Source of the DNA: Anoplopoma fimbria
Taxonomy: Eukaryota; Chordata; Actinopteri; Perciformes; Anoplopomatidae
Direction of reading: 5' to 3'
Length of the DNA: 64,000 bases
Assembly (NCBI RefSeq): GCF_027596085.1
Contig: NC_072462.1
Coordinates: 22,749,112-22,813,111, forward strand
Of the stretch, positions 48,626 to 61,713 are shown in pieces. The notes under the pieces are model-generated. The model ran no database searches, was not told the origin of the DNA, and worked only from the letters and a program-made list of their open reading frames with translations. Made by a program: the position numbers and the translations under genes. The stretch's first letter is position 1. Each line of letters opens with the position of its first letter.

Positions 48626-50601
48626 GCTGTGTAGTCTTTTTCTTTTTTCTTTTTGCTATGCCGCTCCAAGATCTAAGTAAGGAGATGTTTTCAAAGCAGA
48701 CAAAGATGAAGAGTATTCTCCCAACGTATGTTCAAAGAAATGGTATCTACAGTTGCAGCCAATTAAAGTTAGTAGAAATGTCCTGAAAATTCACTGAATG
48801 AAATCAAGGTCTTCAGGATGGTGCAGAAACACTCAAGTTTCTTATTCAATGTTTTTTATTCTTTCTAAGCTTTTAAGCCATGCCATTAAATATCGAAAAA
48901 GATTATTGTTGTTAGAATTGTAGACAAATACAACATCCCTTTTGGAACAAGAGCATACAGTTTATGCTGCATCCCAATAATACTTATATTTGTATTTATC
49001 TCAAACTTTTTTAAGAGATTAGGCAAGATTTAAAAAACAGGATTTTGGATCAATAATACTTTTTCTTTCACCTTATTCAACACGTACCATTTTGTTTGTA
49101 GGATTAATAATGATTAACTTGGTTAGAACATCTTGATAAAAATAAATTCAGTCCCAAAACTGCCAAGTCATTCTCTGAGGCATTTGCCCCCAAAATTGTA
49201 TCATCTATACACCAGACAAACAGCGTTGGTGTGGCGTCTGTCACAGCAATGTTTTCTGTTCATTTACACACCTCTTTTAAGCTGCATCTTGAGTCGTACA
49301 CATCCAACCAATGATGGAAACCTGGTCAGTGGGCTGCTGATGCAGAGTGAAGTGTGTTTGATAGGGTCTGCAGGGGCGCTGCTCAGTACCGCCACAAACG
49401 GACTCCACTGAGTGCCAATCACAAAGTGCCTGCAGGAGTCCAACTCCCCCCTTGAGGTCAAACTCCACCATTGCTCAGGAAATCAGTGAAGGCCCATGTG
49501 CATTGTGGGTGTTCAGTGGTATAGATGGGGTCAACCAGGGATGGCCTGACACGATTGCTGTGTGACTGAGCCGAACTGACCTATGAAAGGGGAAAGTTCA
49601 TACGGGGAAATACTCCTGTAGTTTGCAGGAAAGGCTGCACAGTAGAGCTGATAGAATGGAATCAACCATTAAATCCAGTGGATGATAGATATACAAATCT
49701 TCTATTGTGATACATGTCATTTTAACACATTATTGGACATTTTACAGAAATGTAATTAAAAAAAATAACATGTAAAGGTAAAACAACCATACAAGAAAAG
49801 TATGTTTCTAGCTAATAGAGAACATTAAATGACTGACATTAAAAAAAGTAATTTTTGTCACGTTGACAGTAATAATCCTGCAAATCAATATAATCATAAT
49901 GTAGTTATGCTCACAGATTTTATTTAATACAAGTAGAGACAACGGTGACTTCTCCACTAGAAACCATACTATTCCAAGACGAGGACATCAATATTGGATG
50001 TTTGTGTAAAACTCCTGAATTTGTTCAATGCCAATGTTTTAAAATAATATCCTTCTACAATACATGCGTATGGCAACAGATATGTCTTCTTTAGTTCACT
50101 TATTAATACATATGAGCACGTGAGTCAGGATGAGTTTTTGGCAACATTTCACCTAAGTCCAGACGAGATAGATGGTCTGGCGAGCCAGCAGGGAGGGACA
50201 TGTCACATATTTGCTCCTCTAAAGTGGATTTCCATGTTTGTCTTGAGACTCTGCTGTATTGGTAAATGGAGAAAAAAGGAAAACTTCTGAGTGCTTCTTC
50301 AAAGGTCACTATTCACAGCACAGTAATACAGTGTGTTAATGGACACCAATGTGGCCAGGGGGGGAGCTGTCTTGTGTTTGTAAGACACAAAATGACAGGA
50401 GAGAGTCATGCTATATTCAATCTCATTTTGGCCAAGAACTGGGCCCAAAGTTGGCCATGGCAGGAGAGCAACTAAGCCAAACAAATTATAATGATGTAAT
50501 TGGAATTTTCTATAAAAAGGTGTCCACAAGCTGCTTACAAACAATAAAAAAACTCATCTAACATATTCTTACTTTGACATTCCTTTCTATTTCTAATTGA
50601 T
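48626..50601. other. No gene recognised
   Basis: 49280-49600 is GC-richer with two overlapping minus frames (64-65 codons) lacking a domain. The rest is AT-rich. Confidence 0.45.
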
Positions 50602-51135
50602 ATGCTAATATGGCTATGTTTAGGCATCTCTTGCAACGCTAAAACCAAATTGAGGTTGCCGGTAATAGAAACACAGGCAAGAAACAGCACAGCATACAAA
50701 TGTGTGCATATTCACTGCAGCGTTGCGTTTCCTTTTTGTTCATTAATATATGCCAGTCAAGCACACATGAAGAGGACTAACTGTAACCTGGGGAAACTGG
50801 GAATAGAGGTGGCAACAGCAATGGCTTGGATGAAAAGAAGAGGAAAAATACAACAACAACAAAGGCAACAAAGGGAATGTTTGATCAGAGCAATTATTGT
50901 GCAAGAGCTGACCCATAACCGGTTAGAGACATGCCAACAAAGAACCAGAGCAGGAAAAGGCTTCCGACAAGCCACCACAATCAATATTATCACTACAGAT
51001 TATGAACATAGGCAGATACTAAATCATCAACTGGACTCTTCTGTTTACAGAAGAAGATATTTACCAAGGATTTGTAAATATCCTTTTCTCAGGCCGTGGT
51101 TACATTTGTCTTTTCAATGCGACTCATGCGATTGA
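50602..51135 (+). CDS. 177-codon open frame of unknown status
   Basis: This is the longest recognisable open frame outside the transposon and is statistically uncommon in DNA of ~38% GC. The peptide has a Gln/Arg-rich middle (KIQQQQRQQRE at ~83-93) and no signal peptide, transmembrane segment or domain that I know. There is no promoter or Kozak support, and no splice context was tested. It may be a chance frame, a retrocopy fragment or an exon. I would not annotate it as a gene without transcript evidence. Confidence 0.12.
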   Translation: MLIWLCLGISCNAKTKLRLPVIETQARNSTAYKCVHIHCSVAFPFCSLIYASQAHMKRTNCNLGKLGIEVATAMAWMKRRGKIQQQQRQQRECLIRAIIVQELTHNRLETCQQRTRAGKGFRQATTINIITTDYEHRQILNHQLDSSVYRRRYLPRICKYPFLRPWLHLSFQCDSCD

Positions 51136-54100
51136 ATGTTACAGATTGGAACTCGGATGTATCAGCATATGTGTTTCCCCACTTGTCACTTGAAAATTTT
51201 ACTTGCCTGATTGGATAGTTATCGGATATTTTATGGTCAAAAAAGCAACCTTATTTCCTATAAATTCTTTACGATAAATGTCCCCCTAATTGTTGCTGCT
51301 TGCTCTTCCTCCCTGCAGTATTAGTAGACTTTTTTTTACTGAGGATTGGCCGGTGACAAAGAGACTTTTCCTGTAAATTGATCACATTAAAAGTTCCACA
51401 TTATTTTGTTATTTAAAGACTTATTTTAAAAAGGGAAAATCAGGAAATGTGTTTTTATCAGCAGTAGCTTAACACTACTCAGCTGTACTCCAGCCCTGGT
51501 TTTCCTCCTCCCTTCATTGCTCTAGTCGTGAGAGGAACTCCCGTGTGGGGGGGAAGATAATGCGAGACCTATGTTTGATAAACTGTTGGATTGTGCCAAC
51601 ATGCTGTCCACACCTCACTGAGATCCGTACTCCATGCGAGCCAGGCCATCTCAACATGTTGTCTGGCTGATCGGATCCCAATACGAGCAAGATCCAATCT
51701 GGGAGCAAGAATAGACTTGACAGTTAGAACGAAGTGTTACCTTTGCCACAAAGACTGCACTGTGGTTTGGTGCTAATAAAATGGACGCAGCACCAGTAAA
51801 AGTGGTGTCTTTGGTCCCTGTTGCTTCTGCGTCCCTCTTCTTCTGCAATGGTTATATTGGCACCTGACTGGAGAATCAGTGACACCAACTGTTTATCATG
51901 AAGTGCCAAACTTCTATTATTCGCATAACAGTTGTGGATGGAAATGCACATGAAAGAGCTATATTTTGCAGATTTGACTAAAAATTTGCACTCAATTTTG
52001 ATGACAACTTAAGAGACCTCGTCAGAGAAAGAGAAACACAAATTATAAGATACATTTAAACTTCATTGTTGCTCTTAGCTCAGGACCACAACAGAAGACA
52101 AAAGAGCAACCATAAAAAACAACTAAACAAAGACGTAATGGCTCTCAGCAGCTCCAGTCCAGTACCATGTGAGTGAAGCAGCCTGAATTAATGAGGCTCT
52201 TATCTATTTTGATCGCTTTACAGAAATAAATTACAGCAGACAAAGGAACAAGGGAAAATAACCCACACTTATTGTTCATTAGTCATTCAATCACTGGTGT
52301 TTTTGTTGACCCTTCAACAAACATCCTCGGAATGCAAACGCCTGCTTAAATGTCTTTATTTATGTTTATGAAAAGACAAAATACAGGCGACAGGTGACCA
52401 TATGAAATATGAAAATGTAATGGAATATAACACGGTAAGGCTCTCAGAAACTGAACTGCTTTCAGATATCTTTTTTTATCCCTGCTGTGTCAAAACTTGT
52501 GTCCTCTTTTGTGTCTTTTGTTTGGGAAAGTGGCCTCTTAAAATGTGGATTTAAATGAATGGTAACCCACTGGCCTTTAATGGCTCATATGTGCCTCAGC
52601 AAGATTGCTGCTAATGTTCAAAACCTTCTGCGCATTCAAAGCATGTTGTCTGAGAAGTGGCAATATTTCAAGGAATAAAGGTAATATTACTTGAAAAAAG
52701 TCATATTGTTTTGATAAAATAAAATCTGCTGTGCATTACTATCTGACTGTCTGGATGAGGCAAAGTTTATGCACTTCTTTTAATCAGAAGTGGAAAACCA
52801 AACTCTTTCTGATTCATCCAAAACTCAATGCTGCTCAGGTTTTTTGTACAGCCATTTGTATAGATTTGATGTTTTGTTTTTATCCCAGACATTGGCACTA
52901 GGGAAGACTGAAAAATGTGCAGCATTATTCTCCACACCCCACTTATTCCATACATATAGACGCTACAATCTAGATTGTTCGTTTCAATGACTAACAACTA
53001 AATACAAGACCTTGTTAAGAAAAGTGGAACACGCGAGGAGCTCGTTATTGTAAGTGCACTGTGAACTATGAAAACAGTTTGACCTCTCCTGGTATTCTGC
53101 TCCAGTCTGACATGGCGGTGATGCTGACATGCAGTAGGAGGCTGAGGTGTTGTGCTGGCATGGGGGAACAGTGTGGTGCCTGCCTGCAGACACCCTGTGG
53201 ACCTGGTTGTTGATTGCAGACAGAAGTTATGTAAATAAATGTTTGGCCTGTCTTAAATTGGCAAATTGATTTTGTGCTTCTTAAACCACCCACGTAATGC
53301 ACAATGTTAGCACTTTAAGTTGAATGCATTTTCTGGTTTCTCTCAGTGTAGATCTCCTTAAGTGAATGTGAAAAAAAATCTTAAACTAAGAACCCGTGGA
53401 AAAAATGTAAGATTGGTTTTGATCCACATTGTAAACCGAATAAAGAATATAAAGCACACAGTGGACGACAAATAAAATTGCCCTCTACGTATTCAGTAGC
53501 TATTCTGAAGGTGGAGAGTGTTTGTGTGTGTGGAGAGAGTAAATTACTCTTTGCTGCTGCTGCTTCTCCGGTGCTGGTTCCCTCCTATGTGTGGCACTGC
53601 ACACATTCATGACTCTGCAACCTAGCAACCATATCTGCAGCTTATGCCTGTACATCATGAGTAGGACTCCCATTTAGAGACAGACTAAACTGTGCAAAAT
53701 GGGAAACGGCCCTGAGTTAGACTCCCACTGCTTGTGAGTACTCTCATGTATCCTCTTATAACATTTCAAACATTGATATTTTTAATCGTTGAATGACGTT
53801 ATCGCTTGTCATTTCTCAATACAAGGTTCAAGCTTTTTTGATGCACAGCAAAGGAAACAGCTATCTAGCTGACCTTCCTTCAAACAGCAAAAGCAGCCGT
53901 TCCATCCAATTGCTTTATAGCTTAACGACACTTAGACTGTTTGCCGCAAGAGAGGCCATACAAATGTACATTGATGACTGTCTGCTAGATTGATGAGAAA
54001 CAGCTTCTTTTCTCTTTGTCTTTCCCTGTGTTTCTCTCGGTCTCGGCTCGTTCAAAGAGACACACACGCACACAAACCATAGACACACACATACACACAC

Positions 54101-55859
54101 TGAAGATTCTATTAAGATTATCCTGTATGAAATGGTACAAATTGAAAAACTGAAACTTCATCTCCAGCTCCAAATAAAGTACACAAAGCAAGAGGTTCTC
54201 CCTTTTATCAGTTAGCTGTAAAGGAAGTCCTTGATTCTTTATCCTCAACAAATTCAAAAAAAAGAAAAAAGAAATCACCTCAATCTCTGAATACCTGCCA
54301 ACCAACTATGACAGTCGACAGGTCAGTTTAAGAAACGTCTATGCTTGGCCAGAATATATACATACTATGGCTCAGTACAACAAAAGCATTTAATGCATCT
54401 ATTACAATGCGTATATGTATATATTTTGAAATATGTATAAATATGTTACTTTTTATAATATTTGGAGAGCAAGATATAGAAAACAGTATCTTTAAAACTA
54501 TGTCAGTGGGCAGTAGCATACATAATCTGTTAAGCAGTAATACATGAGGATACATAAAGTTAAATGTTGCAATGTATGATAAAAACTACTAGGCTAAAAT
54601 GATGTATAACATCTGAAAATGTGTTCAAGTAAAAGACAATTTACTCTGTATTCTCTGCCTGTCCTTTTCTCTGTGACTCTTCACTTGTCTGGCCTGTATT
54701 GAAAAATGATCTACTAAAATGATATACGTATTCTTGTTTTCATATTTGTGTTTGAGTTAGCATCATTATGGATTTGCATTATAGAAATGTGTCTCAAACA
54801 GCACATAAACATAAGGAAAATAAGTGTTATACAATTAACAATGTACAGAATATTACTATGTTATTACACTACACTTATGCTAGGTGTTTGTGTTGTTAAA
54901 CTGAGCCTATAGGTTCCACTGTAAAAACTGGAGAACATATTTATTTCTCTTCACTTCCAAGAGTTGAACTTTGATTGATAGTTGTTTCATTTTTGTCAGT
55001 ATCAGTGAAGAAAGGTAAACACATGCAGGCTATGTAGGGGCGAAAGTCAAACTAACAGACACAGGTAATGAAGACATCAGATGAGCAGGTCTGACATCTT
55101 GGCCTTGTACAATATATTTTTATCGGACCAAAGTCAAGTTATTTTTAGTTATTAAATACTCAAGTCCAAACCTTGGTGACTCAATTGTGGGTACGCCCAA
55201 GGTCATTGGTAATTGTAGGGCAAGTCCTACACTTTAGTTTGAACTAACATCTACATTCTGTCTCAGTTGCAGTAATGCGGTAGTGTTAAGGAAACAGGAT
55301 ATTGTTAATGTTCAAAAAGTCTTTAAAGCCTAATGTGTTCACAGTTAAAAAACAAAATGAGCCTCCCTTAAAACCTGTGCTTTCAAGCATAGCCCAATTC
55401 ATCTGTTGCCAGCACTGAAACTGAAAAGGGCAATAAAGTCACACTAAACACTGCCAAGAGGCTTTGATCTGACAAGGGTTTCCATCTCTGAGTGCAGAGT
55501 ATTAGCTACTTTTTTTTTTCTCAGCAATACCAACCAGCTTTTTGTGCTGCTCCCATGTCTTGTTTCCGGTCACTCAGTCTAAGATACTGATTGTGCTTCC
55601 CCTTTTTCAACAGTCAGTTCTGTTCCATACTTTCTGACAGCCAGTGATGGTGCTTAAAAGAGTCCGGAGGTCGAGTATCGAAGTCAGCAAGCTGTATTCT
55701 TCTACACATCACGCTCCCTCCTGCAACAAAATGATGTGTGATTAGTGATCGTAAATTGGCACTGACTTCTTGAGCGTCTATAACTGCTAACATTGGTTTG
55801 TTCCATACCTGAGCTGTAGCCTGGACATCATTTTTACCATGGTCCACCAGCTGCCATTG
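51136..55859. other. No gene recognised
   Basis: 51480-51960 is GC-richer and unique, with several overlapping short frames on both strands and no domain. 52100-54300 is mixed unique sequence with a CA-rich run at 54060-54102. 54300-55600 is AT-rich. Confidence 0.45.
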
Positions 55860-56045
55860 GAGTAGTGCTATGATGCTTCCCTCCTTCAAAAACTATCCTT
55901 GGGAGGCCGAGCAATGTGATACCTCGATCATTGGAGCAAACTCTCCAGTCCCCATTTTTTGAAAATGGGAGCACCCACACCGGTCTGCCACTCCAAAGGC
56001 ACTGTCCCCGACCTCCATGCGACACTGGGGAGGCTTGTTGGCTGT
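55860..56045 (-). pseudogene. LINE reverse transcriptase fragment, frameshifted
   Basis: On the minus strand one frame reads SVAWRSGTVPLEWQTGVGAP, then IFKKW. After a shift of frame near 55950 it continues DWRVCSNDRGITLLGLP with RIVFE. The wording 'VAW.SG.VP..WQTGVVVP.FKKGD.RVCSNYRGITLLSLPGK' is the first part of the reverse-transcriptase domain of a very common fish LINE. I think it is the same family as the fragments at 32325-32512 and 35088-35345, but the segments do not overlap. No coding capacity remains. The 167-codon frame at 56396-55893 crosses it in a different phase and is an artefact over this part. Confidence 0.85.
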
Positions 56046-57503
56046 GATCGATATAACTGCCTGTCCAATTGATCGGGCAGGACTTTCAGTCACTTTTGCC
56101 TGACTGGTCTGGTGGGAGTCTGGGGGGCCGGATGTGTCATTTCCCTGCAGCCACAGGAGCAATGCAATAAACTGTAAATCTGTTTGTGCTGTGTGCTGAT
56201 TCAAGGATTCCAAAAGAAATGTCACCTGGGCGTTCAGGTCTTTGACTGATAGGCTTGTGGGAAGGTCGCCTGTGCTCACCAAGATGTGTATCCATATGTT
56301 AGCTCTGGACCTCTGGTCCGTTACATTACACACTAATTCGTGATCAAGCACTGAAGTAATTTTGGCTGTCAGTGTTGTGTATTGATGAAACTTCACTGGA
56401 TAGGATTAGCGGTGGTTTATTATGATAATGTGACCTTATTCGCTTGACCTACCTCAGTGTATAATGTTGAATAATTGATATGCATGTTCACAATTTATGT
56501 CAAATCTAACATGCACTGTTTCATCTTGTTAAGATTTAGCCTGAAGCCTCATCTTGCATTTCCAAAGTGATTTACAAAAAAACGACATCACTCATTCTTG
56601 GCTTTGCATTGGCTTGGATTACAAGTCTCTAGGAATATTCAACCGCAATTTTTCATGTCTTTCCAACCTTTGATAATAACTCTGACATTGTATAACATTT
56701 GTTAATAAAGGGAGTCTAGACTAATAAAGTATTTCATTTTATTTTGTTAAACTTATTGTATTCATGGAAGCCTTGAGAGGCAAGTGAGAAAAGCAAAAAG
56801 CAATTGATTGATTGTCCAATTTGCTTCCTTTCCTGTTTGTGACTTAAAAACAGGTGGAAAAAAGCTTTTGCTAACTTTTTTCATCAGATGGAAAAAAATA
56901 ACACCTCAACTTGAAAACATGCTGGCAATAAAGAACTAAAGATCACTGACTACCTTTTTCACTGATAAAAAAAATAAGGAACTTGGAAAAATGATGCTGG
57001 CAAAATCTTTTTACACCTGTTTACAATTTAGATCAGACTTACAAAATGGTTCACCAGAATCTTTTTTTATCTCTTGCCTCTCAGAACTTCTGTATACATT
57101 TGTTGCTCCCTTTACCTTAATCCTTGCTAGTGTTGCCTCAGTTACAATTTAGTAACCAGAGGTTCACAATTTGAAATACTAGCCTCATTTTTCATTTTGT
57201 GTCTGACTTGGAGAGAGTGACATTCTAAGTAGCATTTTCACCTTTTATATTCATGAATGAATGAGCGATTCAATGAGCGATTCAACATTTCTGTATTAGA
57301 TATTTATCTGGATACACCATCAACAATAATCCCTCCTGTTAATTATGAAGTATTATATTATTAACCTCCCACTCTATTTTCTAACCATTATCTGAGTTTA
57401 ATTTTCTTGATTGTATCAAGGACATGCTGTACCCACCAGCAGGGACAATACAATGAATGAATGACAGAATATGGATGTTGCATGAATGTTAGTTAGAGTC
57501 TGA
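56046..57503. other. No gene recognised; upstream part may be more of the LINE
   Basis: 56046-56396 has a long minus frame (through RSRANIWIHILVSTGD) and a CpG-poor, GC-richer composition. I could not align it with LINE coding sequence, so it may be endonuclease-side debris or unique DNA. The remainder is AT-rich. Confidence 0.4.
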
Positions 57504-57626
57504 TGGTGGCACCTTGATGGTAGCCTGTCATCAGTGTGTGAATGGGTGAATGATATGTAACATACTACTGACTGTAAGTCGCTTTGGATAAAAGCGTCTG
57601 CTAAATGACTGTAATGTAATGTAAAT
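57504..57626 (-). repeat. Teleost nonautonomous repeat, reverse copy
   Basis: Ends with the reverse complement of the 14619 phrase: GTAAGTCGCTTTGGATAAAA, GCGTCTGCTAAATGAC, TGTAATGTAATGTAAAT. On its left it has GTGGCACCTTGATGGTAGCC, TGTCATCAGTGTGTGAATGG, GTGAATG, which accompanies the phrase in many fish copies. About 120 bp. Confidence 0.8.
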
Positions 57627-58484
57627 AGAAAAAACAGGGTATGATGCATCCTGTATTTGTTAGCTTGTACAAAATGGCAAATAATGACTTAAAACAGCAT
57701 AGAATTGTCATTGCGCAGACTACTTAGTCATAACTGCTCCGTTTTGGACAATATAATTGGAATGGAACTTCCTGTCCGTCAATCCATTTAACACATCATG
57801 GGGAGTGAGACAACACACAGCTATCACCTCTGTGCTGTGTAACATCTCTTTGCAGAGCCTCAATAAGCTTTGAGTTACTATTGATTTTTGCTGCAGTTTA
57901 AGGTCATGCAGTGGAATTGGTGATTTTCATTTTCTCCTTATTATATTAATTAGTTGAAATAGCCACAAGTACAATTATTTATTTACCTATGCGATTCAAT
58001 GAAGGCACAGGTTCTCTTTAATGTGACTGAAGAAAGACAATTTCAAATTTATCTTGGGAGATTTAAGAGATTGACAAACAGCTTTAAGGCTCATTAACAC
58101 CTGTAAAGTTCACTAATGACCACAATTCATATATTTTGCTAAATCTGCACACATCTGTGTTTTATAAAAAGAGAGTTCATGTCAGTATTTTTCGTCAAAC
58201 AGCGATCAGTCACAAAGACGTCCTTGAGTCTTATTCACAGTGTTGCCAGGCAACCAGTTAAGACTCATGACAATGTCACTATAAGTCTGGAGTATCCACA
58301 GACCTCTCTGTCAACCATTTTACTATGAAATCTGCCCAAAAGAACAAGTTCTTGGGTGTTTCAAATGCTGTGTACTTAATTTGAGTAGTAATGAGACTGA
58401 TATATCAATTGACAGAGAATCAATCAAGAACATTTTTGAGCTTTTACCCATATTGTAAGTCATTAGAAAGTCAGTCTTTGATAC
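57627..58484. other. No gene recognised
   Basis: AT-rich unique DNA. Confidence 0.5.
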
Positions 58485-58680
58485 GCTGTGATGGAGTGGA
58501 GCGGGTGGACCCAAATGCAAGAGACACCACACAACAGGAACTTGAAGAAACAACTTTTATTCAAGGTCTGTGCTAACAAGGCAAAACTAATCATTACAAA
58601 ACAAAACCAAGGATCCAACAAAGACTGAACTGAAAAACATGTACACTTAGTGCAAATCTATCTACCCTGAAAAAGTAGCA
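58485..58680 (+). repeat. Teleost repeat fragment, 'GGTGGACCCAAATGCA' family
   Basis: GATGGAGTGGAGCGGGTGGA, CCCAAATGCAAGAGAC, AACAACTTTTATTCAAGG, then ACAAAACAAAACCAAGGATC and GACTGAACTG resemble the end of a recurrent fish repeat. About 200 bp; class unknown. Confidence 0.5.
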
Positions 58681-59078
58681 GTTGTGACATCACACAACAA
58701 TGGAAGATCACCATGTGACTGGTAAATTATCAATTTAAAGGCAACATAAAGCATATTTGCCTGTGATCAATTGAAATAATACACATAATATAGTAAAATC
58801 AGTTCTGCATGTAAATTGATGTCAACAAATCTGTTGCGATGTTATACGGTAGCTTATTTTGGTAAACAATCTCTGAAATGTATGTTCTCTGCACTTAAGT
58901 TGTTCTCCAAAAGGTTATGTGGAGGCTGCTTTGTTGAGAGTTAAATTGTGTGTACACTTGCCTAGGAAACATCAGTTTGTCACTGTCAGCCATGGTTGTT
59001 TGCGTTTGGCGTTGTGGCAAGGAACGCTTAGAGGATGGAAGTTGGAAATTAGGATGCTTATAAGGAAGGTAAACAGGC
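58681..59078. other. No gene recognised
   Basis: Unique spacer; the two 69-70-codon frames overlap on opposite strands and have no domain. Confidence 0.45.
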
Positions 59079-59207
59079 AGGGCGCTGATTGGCAGGGGAA
59101 AAAACATTTGGAACAGAAAAGGAGATGATCAGCTGGGAAGAAAACTCTGGGAACAGGAAAGAAGCTGATTGGCCTAAAAAACTCTGGGAGCAGGGAAATA
59201 CTAATGT
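59079..59207 (+). repeat. Degenerate minisatellite, about three 35-45-bp units
   Basis: Units are marked by GCTGATTGGC (59083), CAGCTGGGAAG (59131), GCTGATTGGCC (59163), each followed by an A-rich stretch and CTCTGGGAACAGG or CTCTGGGAGCAGG. They differ by substitutions and small indels. Confidence 0.65.
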
Positions 59208-59649
59208 CTATTAACTGATTCTGGATTCACATGTAAAATATTTGAAGGCAATGTCACAAGATTTTGGCATGGGAAGCATTCTGGTCTCCGTTTGTAGTTT
59301 GAGTAGTTGTGACCAATCACGTTGAAGCAGGCTTTGGCTGAACGCAGGTAAACAGATGGTAAACGGTCCAATCAAGCCCCCAGGAAGAGTGCCAAGCTTT
59401 GAAGCTACACACAGGATTCCTAAAAAAATGTGTTCCTAAAATATGTACAATGAACTAATAGCTAAATCCAGAGTAATTTTCCTTCCTCGATTCTTGTGAA
59501 TGAGCCCGACTACAATGCTGGACCTTTGGCTGAGAGGCAGGGTTAAAAAAAAGTAAGTGCACATGCTCTATGAGCCCTATAATGTGGAAGATCTGGGTGT
59601 TTTCATCAGAAATGTTATACTCGTAATTCAAACTTTTTTTACTTCATGC
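59208..59649. other. No gene recognised
   Basis: Contains TCACGTTGAAGCAGGCTTTG and other unique text; no domain. Confidence 0.45.
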
Positions 59650-59745
59650 ACCACTGAGCAACTTTCATAGGAATGAACAGGGCGGCGCCTCCAACAATGC
59701 ATCCAGTTCTCTTTATACATGGAGCGAGTCAACTGGTTGATGAAC
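59650..59745 (+). repeat. Teleost repeat fragment, 'AACTTTCAT.GGAATGAA' family, copy 2
   Basis: GAGCAACTTTCATAGGAATG, AACAGGGCGGCGCCTCCAAC, AATGCATCCAGTTCTCTTTA matches 23470-23555 and a dispersed fish repeat that I recall. Confidence 0.6.
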
Positions 59746-61654
59746 ACAGGGGGCATGTCAGTGATCACACCACGTCTGGTGGCTGCACAGCATTGTGAGC
59801 TCCGGGTAGAAATGCTCTTATCTCTGCCTCTTGAACAGAATTCTCTCCCTGTTGAATGTTGGTGGGAAAAAGAGAGTCTAGAAACAAGCCTTTGCACTTT
59901 GATTATGAGAGACTGACACTAACTTTTTCATGTTTCAAAAAGCTGAAAAATGTCATTCAGTCAAACTAATTTCTTTGCTGAGTTAAAAAAATATATATCA
60001 TGTTTTCTCGCCTAATGTCAATTTTTTTCCCATATAATGCAAAATAAATGGAGAACTAATCATGGCCTAGAAATGTACTTTACATCGTCATTAAATTTCA
60101 ATGCAAATTTAACGATGGAACATAAGTTTGTAAGTAAAGTCTGGTTTCTGCATTAAAAATCAAAATGTTGCTCATTCTTCTTCTCTTCAGACTCTCCCAT
60201 GACAATCTTCAGACAGTAATGGCTCACATCAGCAGGGTTGATGTGATAAAGAAAGATCGCTGCCCAGTTGAGACATATTACATTTGTTATTAATTTTGTT
60301 GTCCTAGATATGACAAAAAGTTTTTACCCCCGACTTAAACTTTCAACCAATTCAACAAGAGAATCACGAATAGATCCTTACCCTAATAACATCGAAACTA
60401 CAGAGCACGGAACAATGTTGAAAAGTTTGATGTCAACTTTAATCCTCAAAGAAATAAATGTCTTGAGAAAAAGCTATTTTTCTTGCCATTTCTTGCCTTT
60501 CTTCTTGCAGATTTTTGTACTTTAGAGTAACAACATGGGGAACTGCATCATGCATAATAATAGAGCAGCAACTTTCATACAATTTGCGAGATGATTTCAT
60601 CATGCACACCTATAGGGGGTGGACTTTGAAGGTAATCTCAACAAACATAAAGCAATTAGCCAATTCCTTCATCACAATTCTGTCCAAAATCCACTCACAT
60701 ATTGGGAAATGCCCAGTCACAGACCATGTGGAATGCCAGTTATGTATGTAAATGTAATTAAAAAATGTCCTCAGTGTGCCCATACAGTGTGAACATAAAG
60801 GTTAACATTAGGTTGAATTATGAAACCAAATCAAAATTTTCATTCCTAACAGATCTGTAATTTCATTCTATATATATAGGCAACATGTATTGCAACATTA
60901 AACAAACAGCATTATAATTTTTTCTCCCATAATCAGGACAACACAATTATATATAAGAGCACTAAACACAAAGGTTGCCCTCCATATGAAAACATTCTCA
61001 TCTGATTTGTTTTCTTTAACCTTTTCAACCTTCCCAATCTTGTTCATCAGCAATAAACTTAACAAATTCTGCCAAGAAGGGAACAAGTACCAGCCAATCA
61101 GAGGCAGAGCAGGGCTGGTCTCTGTGGAAACATGTGGGGAAAGAAATCATTCAAACGACTGTAAATAACAGGTGGCGTTGGTGACAATGGTGGTGAAAGA
61201 GGTTAACTTGGCAGGTGGAACCTTTCCAAGAAACACTCTCCTGCACGCTTGTTGCCAGTATGCCATTGGTTAAGATGCAGTTTGCCAATGGTGGCACACA
61301 AGGTTTCCCACCCTTAGTTTAATGAATTCTTCATATGCAAGCACAAGATGCTTTTCCTAGTTAATTCTGGGTTAAATTGTCCATATAAAAATTGGAAGTT
61401 TGTTTAAAGCAACATCTAAAATAACACAGAAAAACTGAATGGTCTTTTATTTTTCAACTTTGGACGGACTTCATAATGGCGGTGACATATCCAGCCATGG
61501 TCTATTCACTTAAATTAAACAACAGTAAACATACCCCAATGCAATGACGGTGAATGTAGCTGTGTTTGAAGTACTCACAGCACCAAAGAAAAAACTTTCA
61601 CTGAAACTGTTTCCTTGTTTTCAATGCTGTGAAACAAGAAAAAGAAAATGGCAT
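59746..61654. other. No gene recognised
   Basis: Unique DNA; longest frame 85 codons (60268-60525), no domain. Confidence 0.45.
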
Positions 61655-61713
61655 TCACCTCAAGGCAAGGCAGGTCAAATAAAGACACAAAGGAATCCAA
61701 AGCGCTTTACAGG
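61655..61713 (+). repeat. Left part of an interrupted teleost repeat
   Basis: CACCTCAAGGCAAGGCAGGT, CAAAGGAATCCAAAGCGC, TTTACAGG is the start of a 'CAAGGCAAGGC...CCAAAGTGCTTTACA' fish repeat. A MITE follows at once. Confidence 0.6.
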
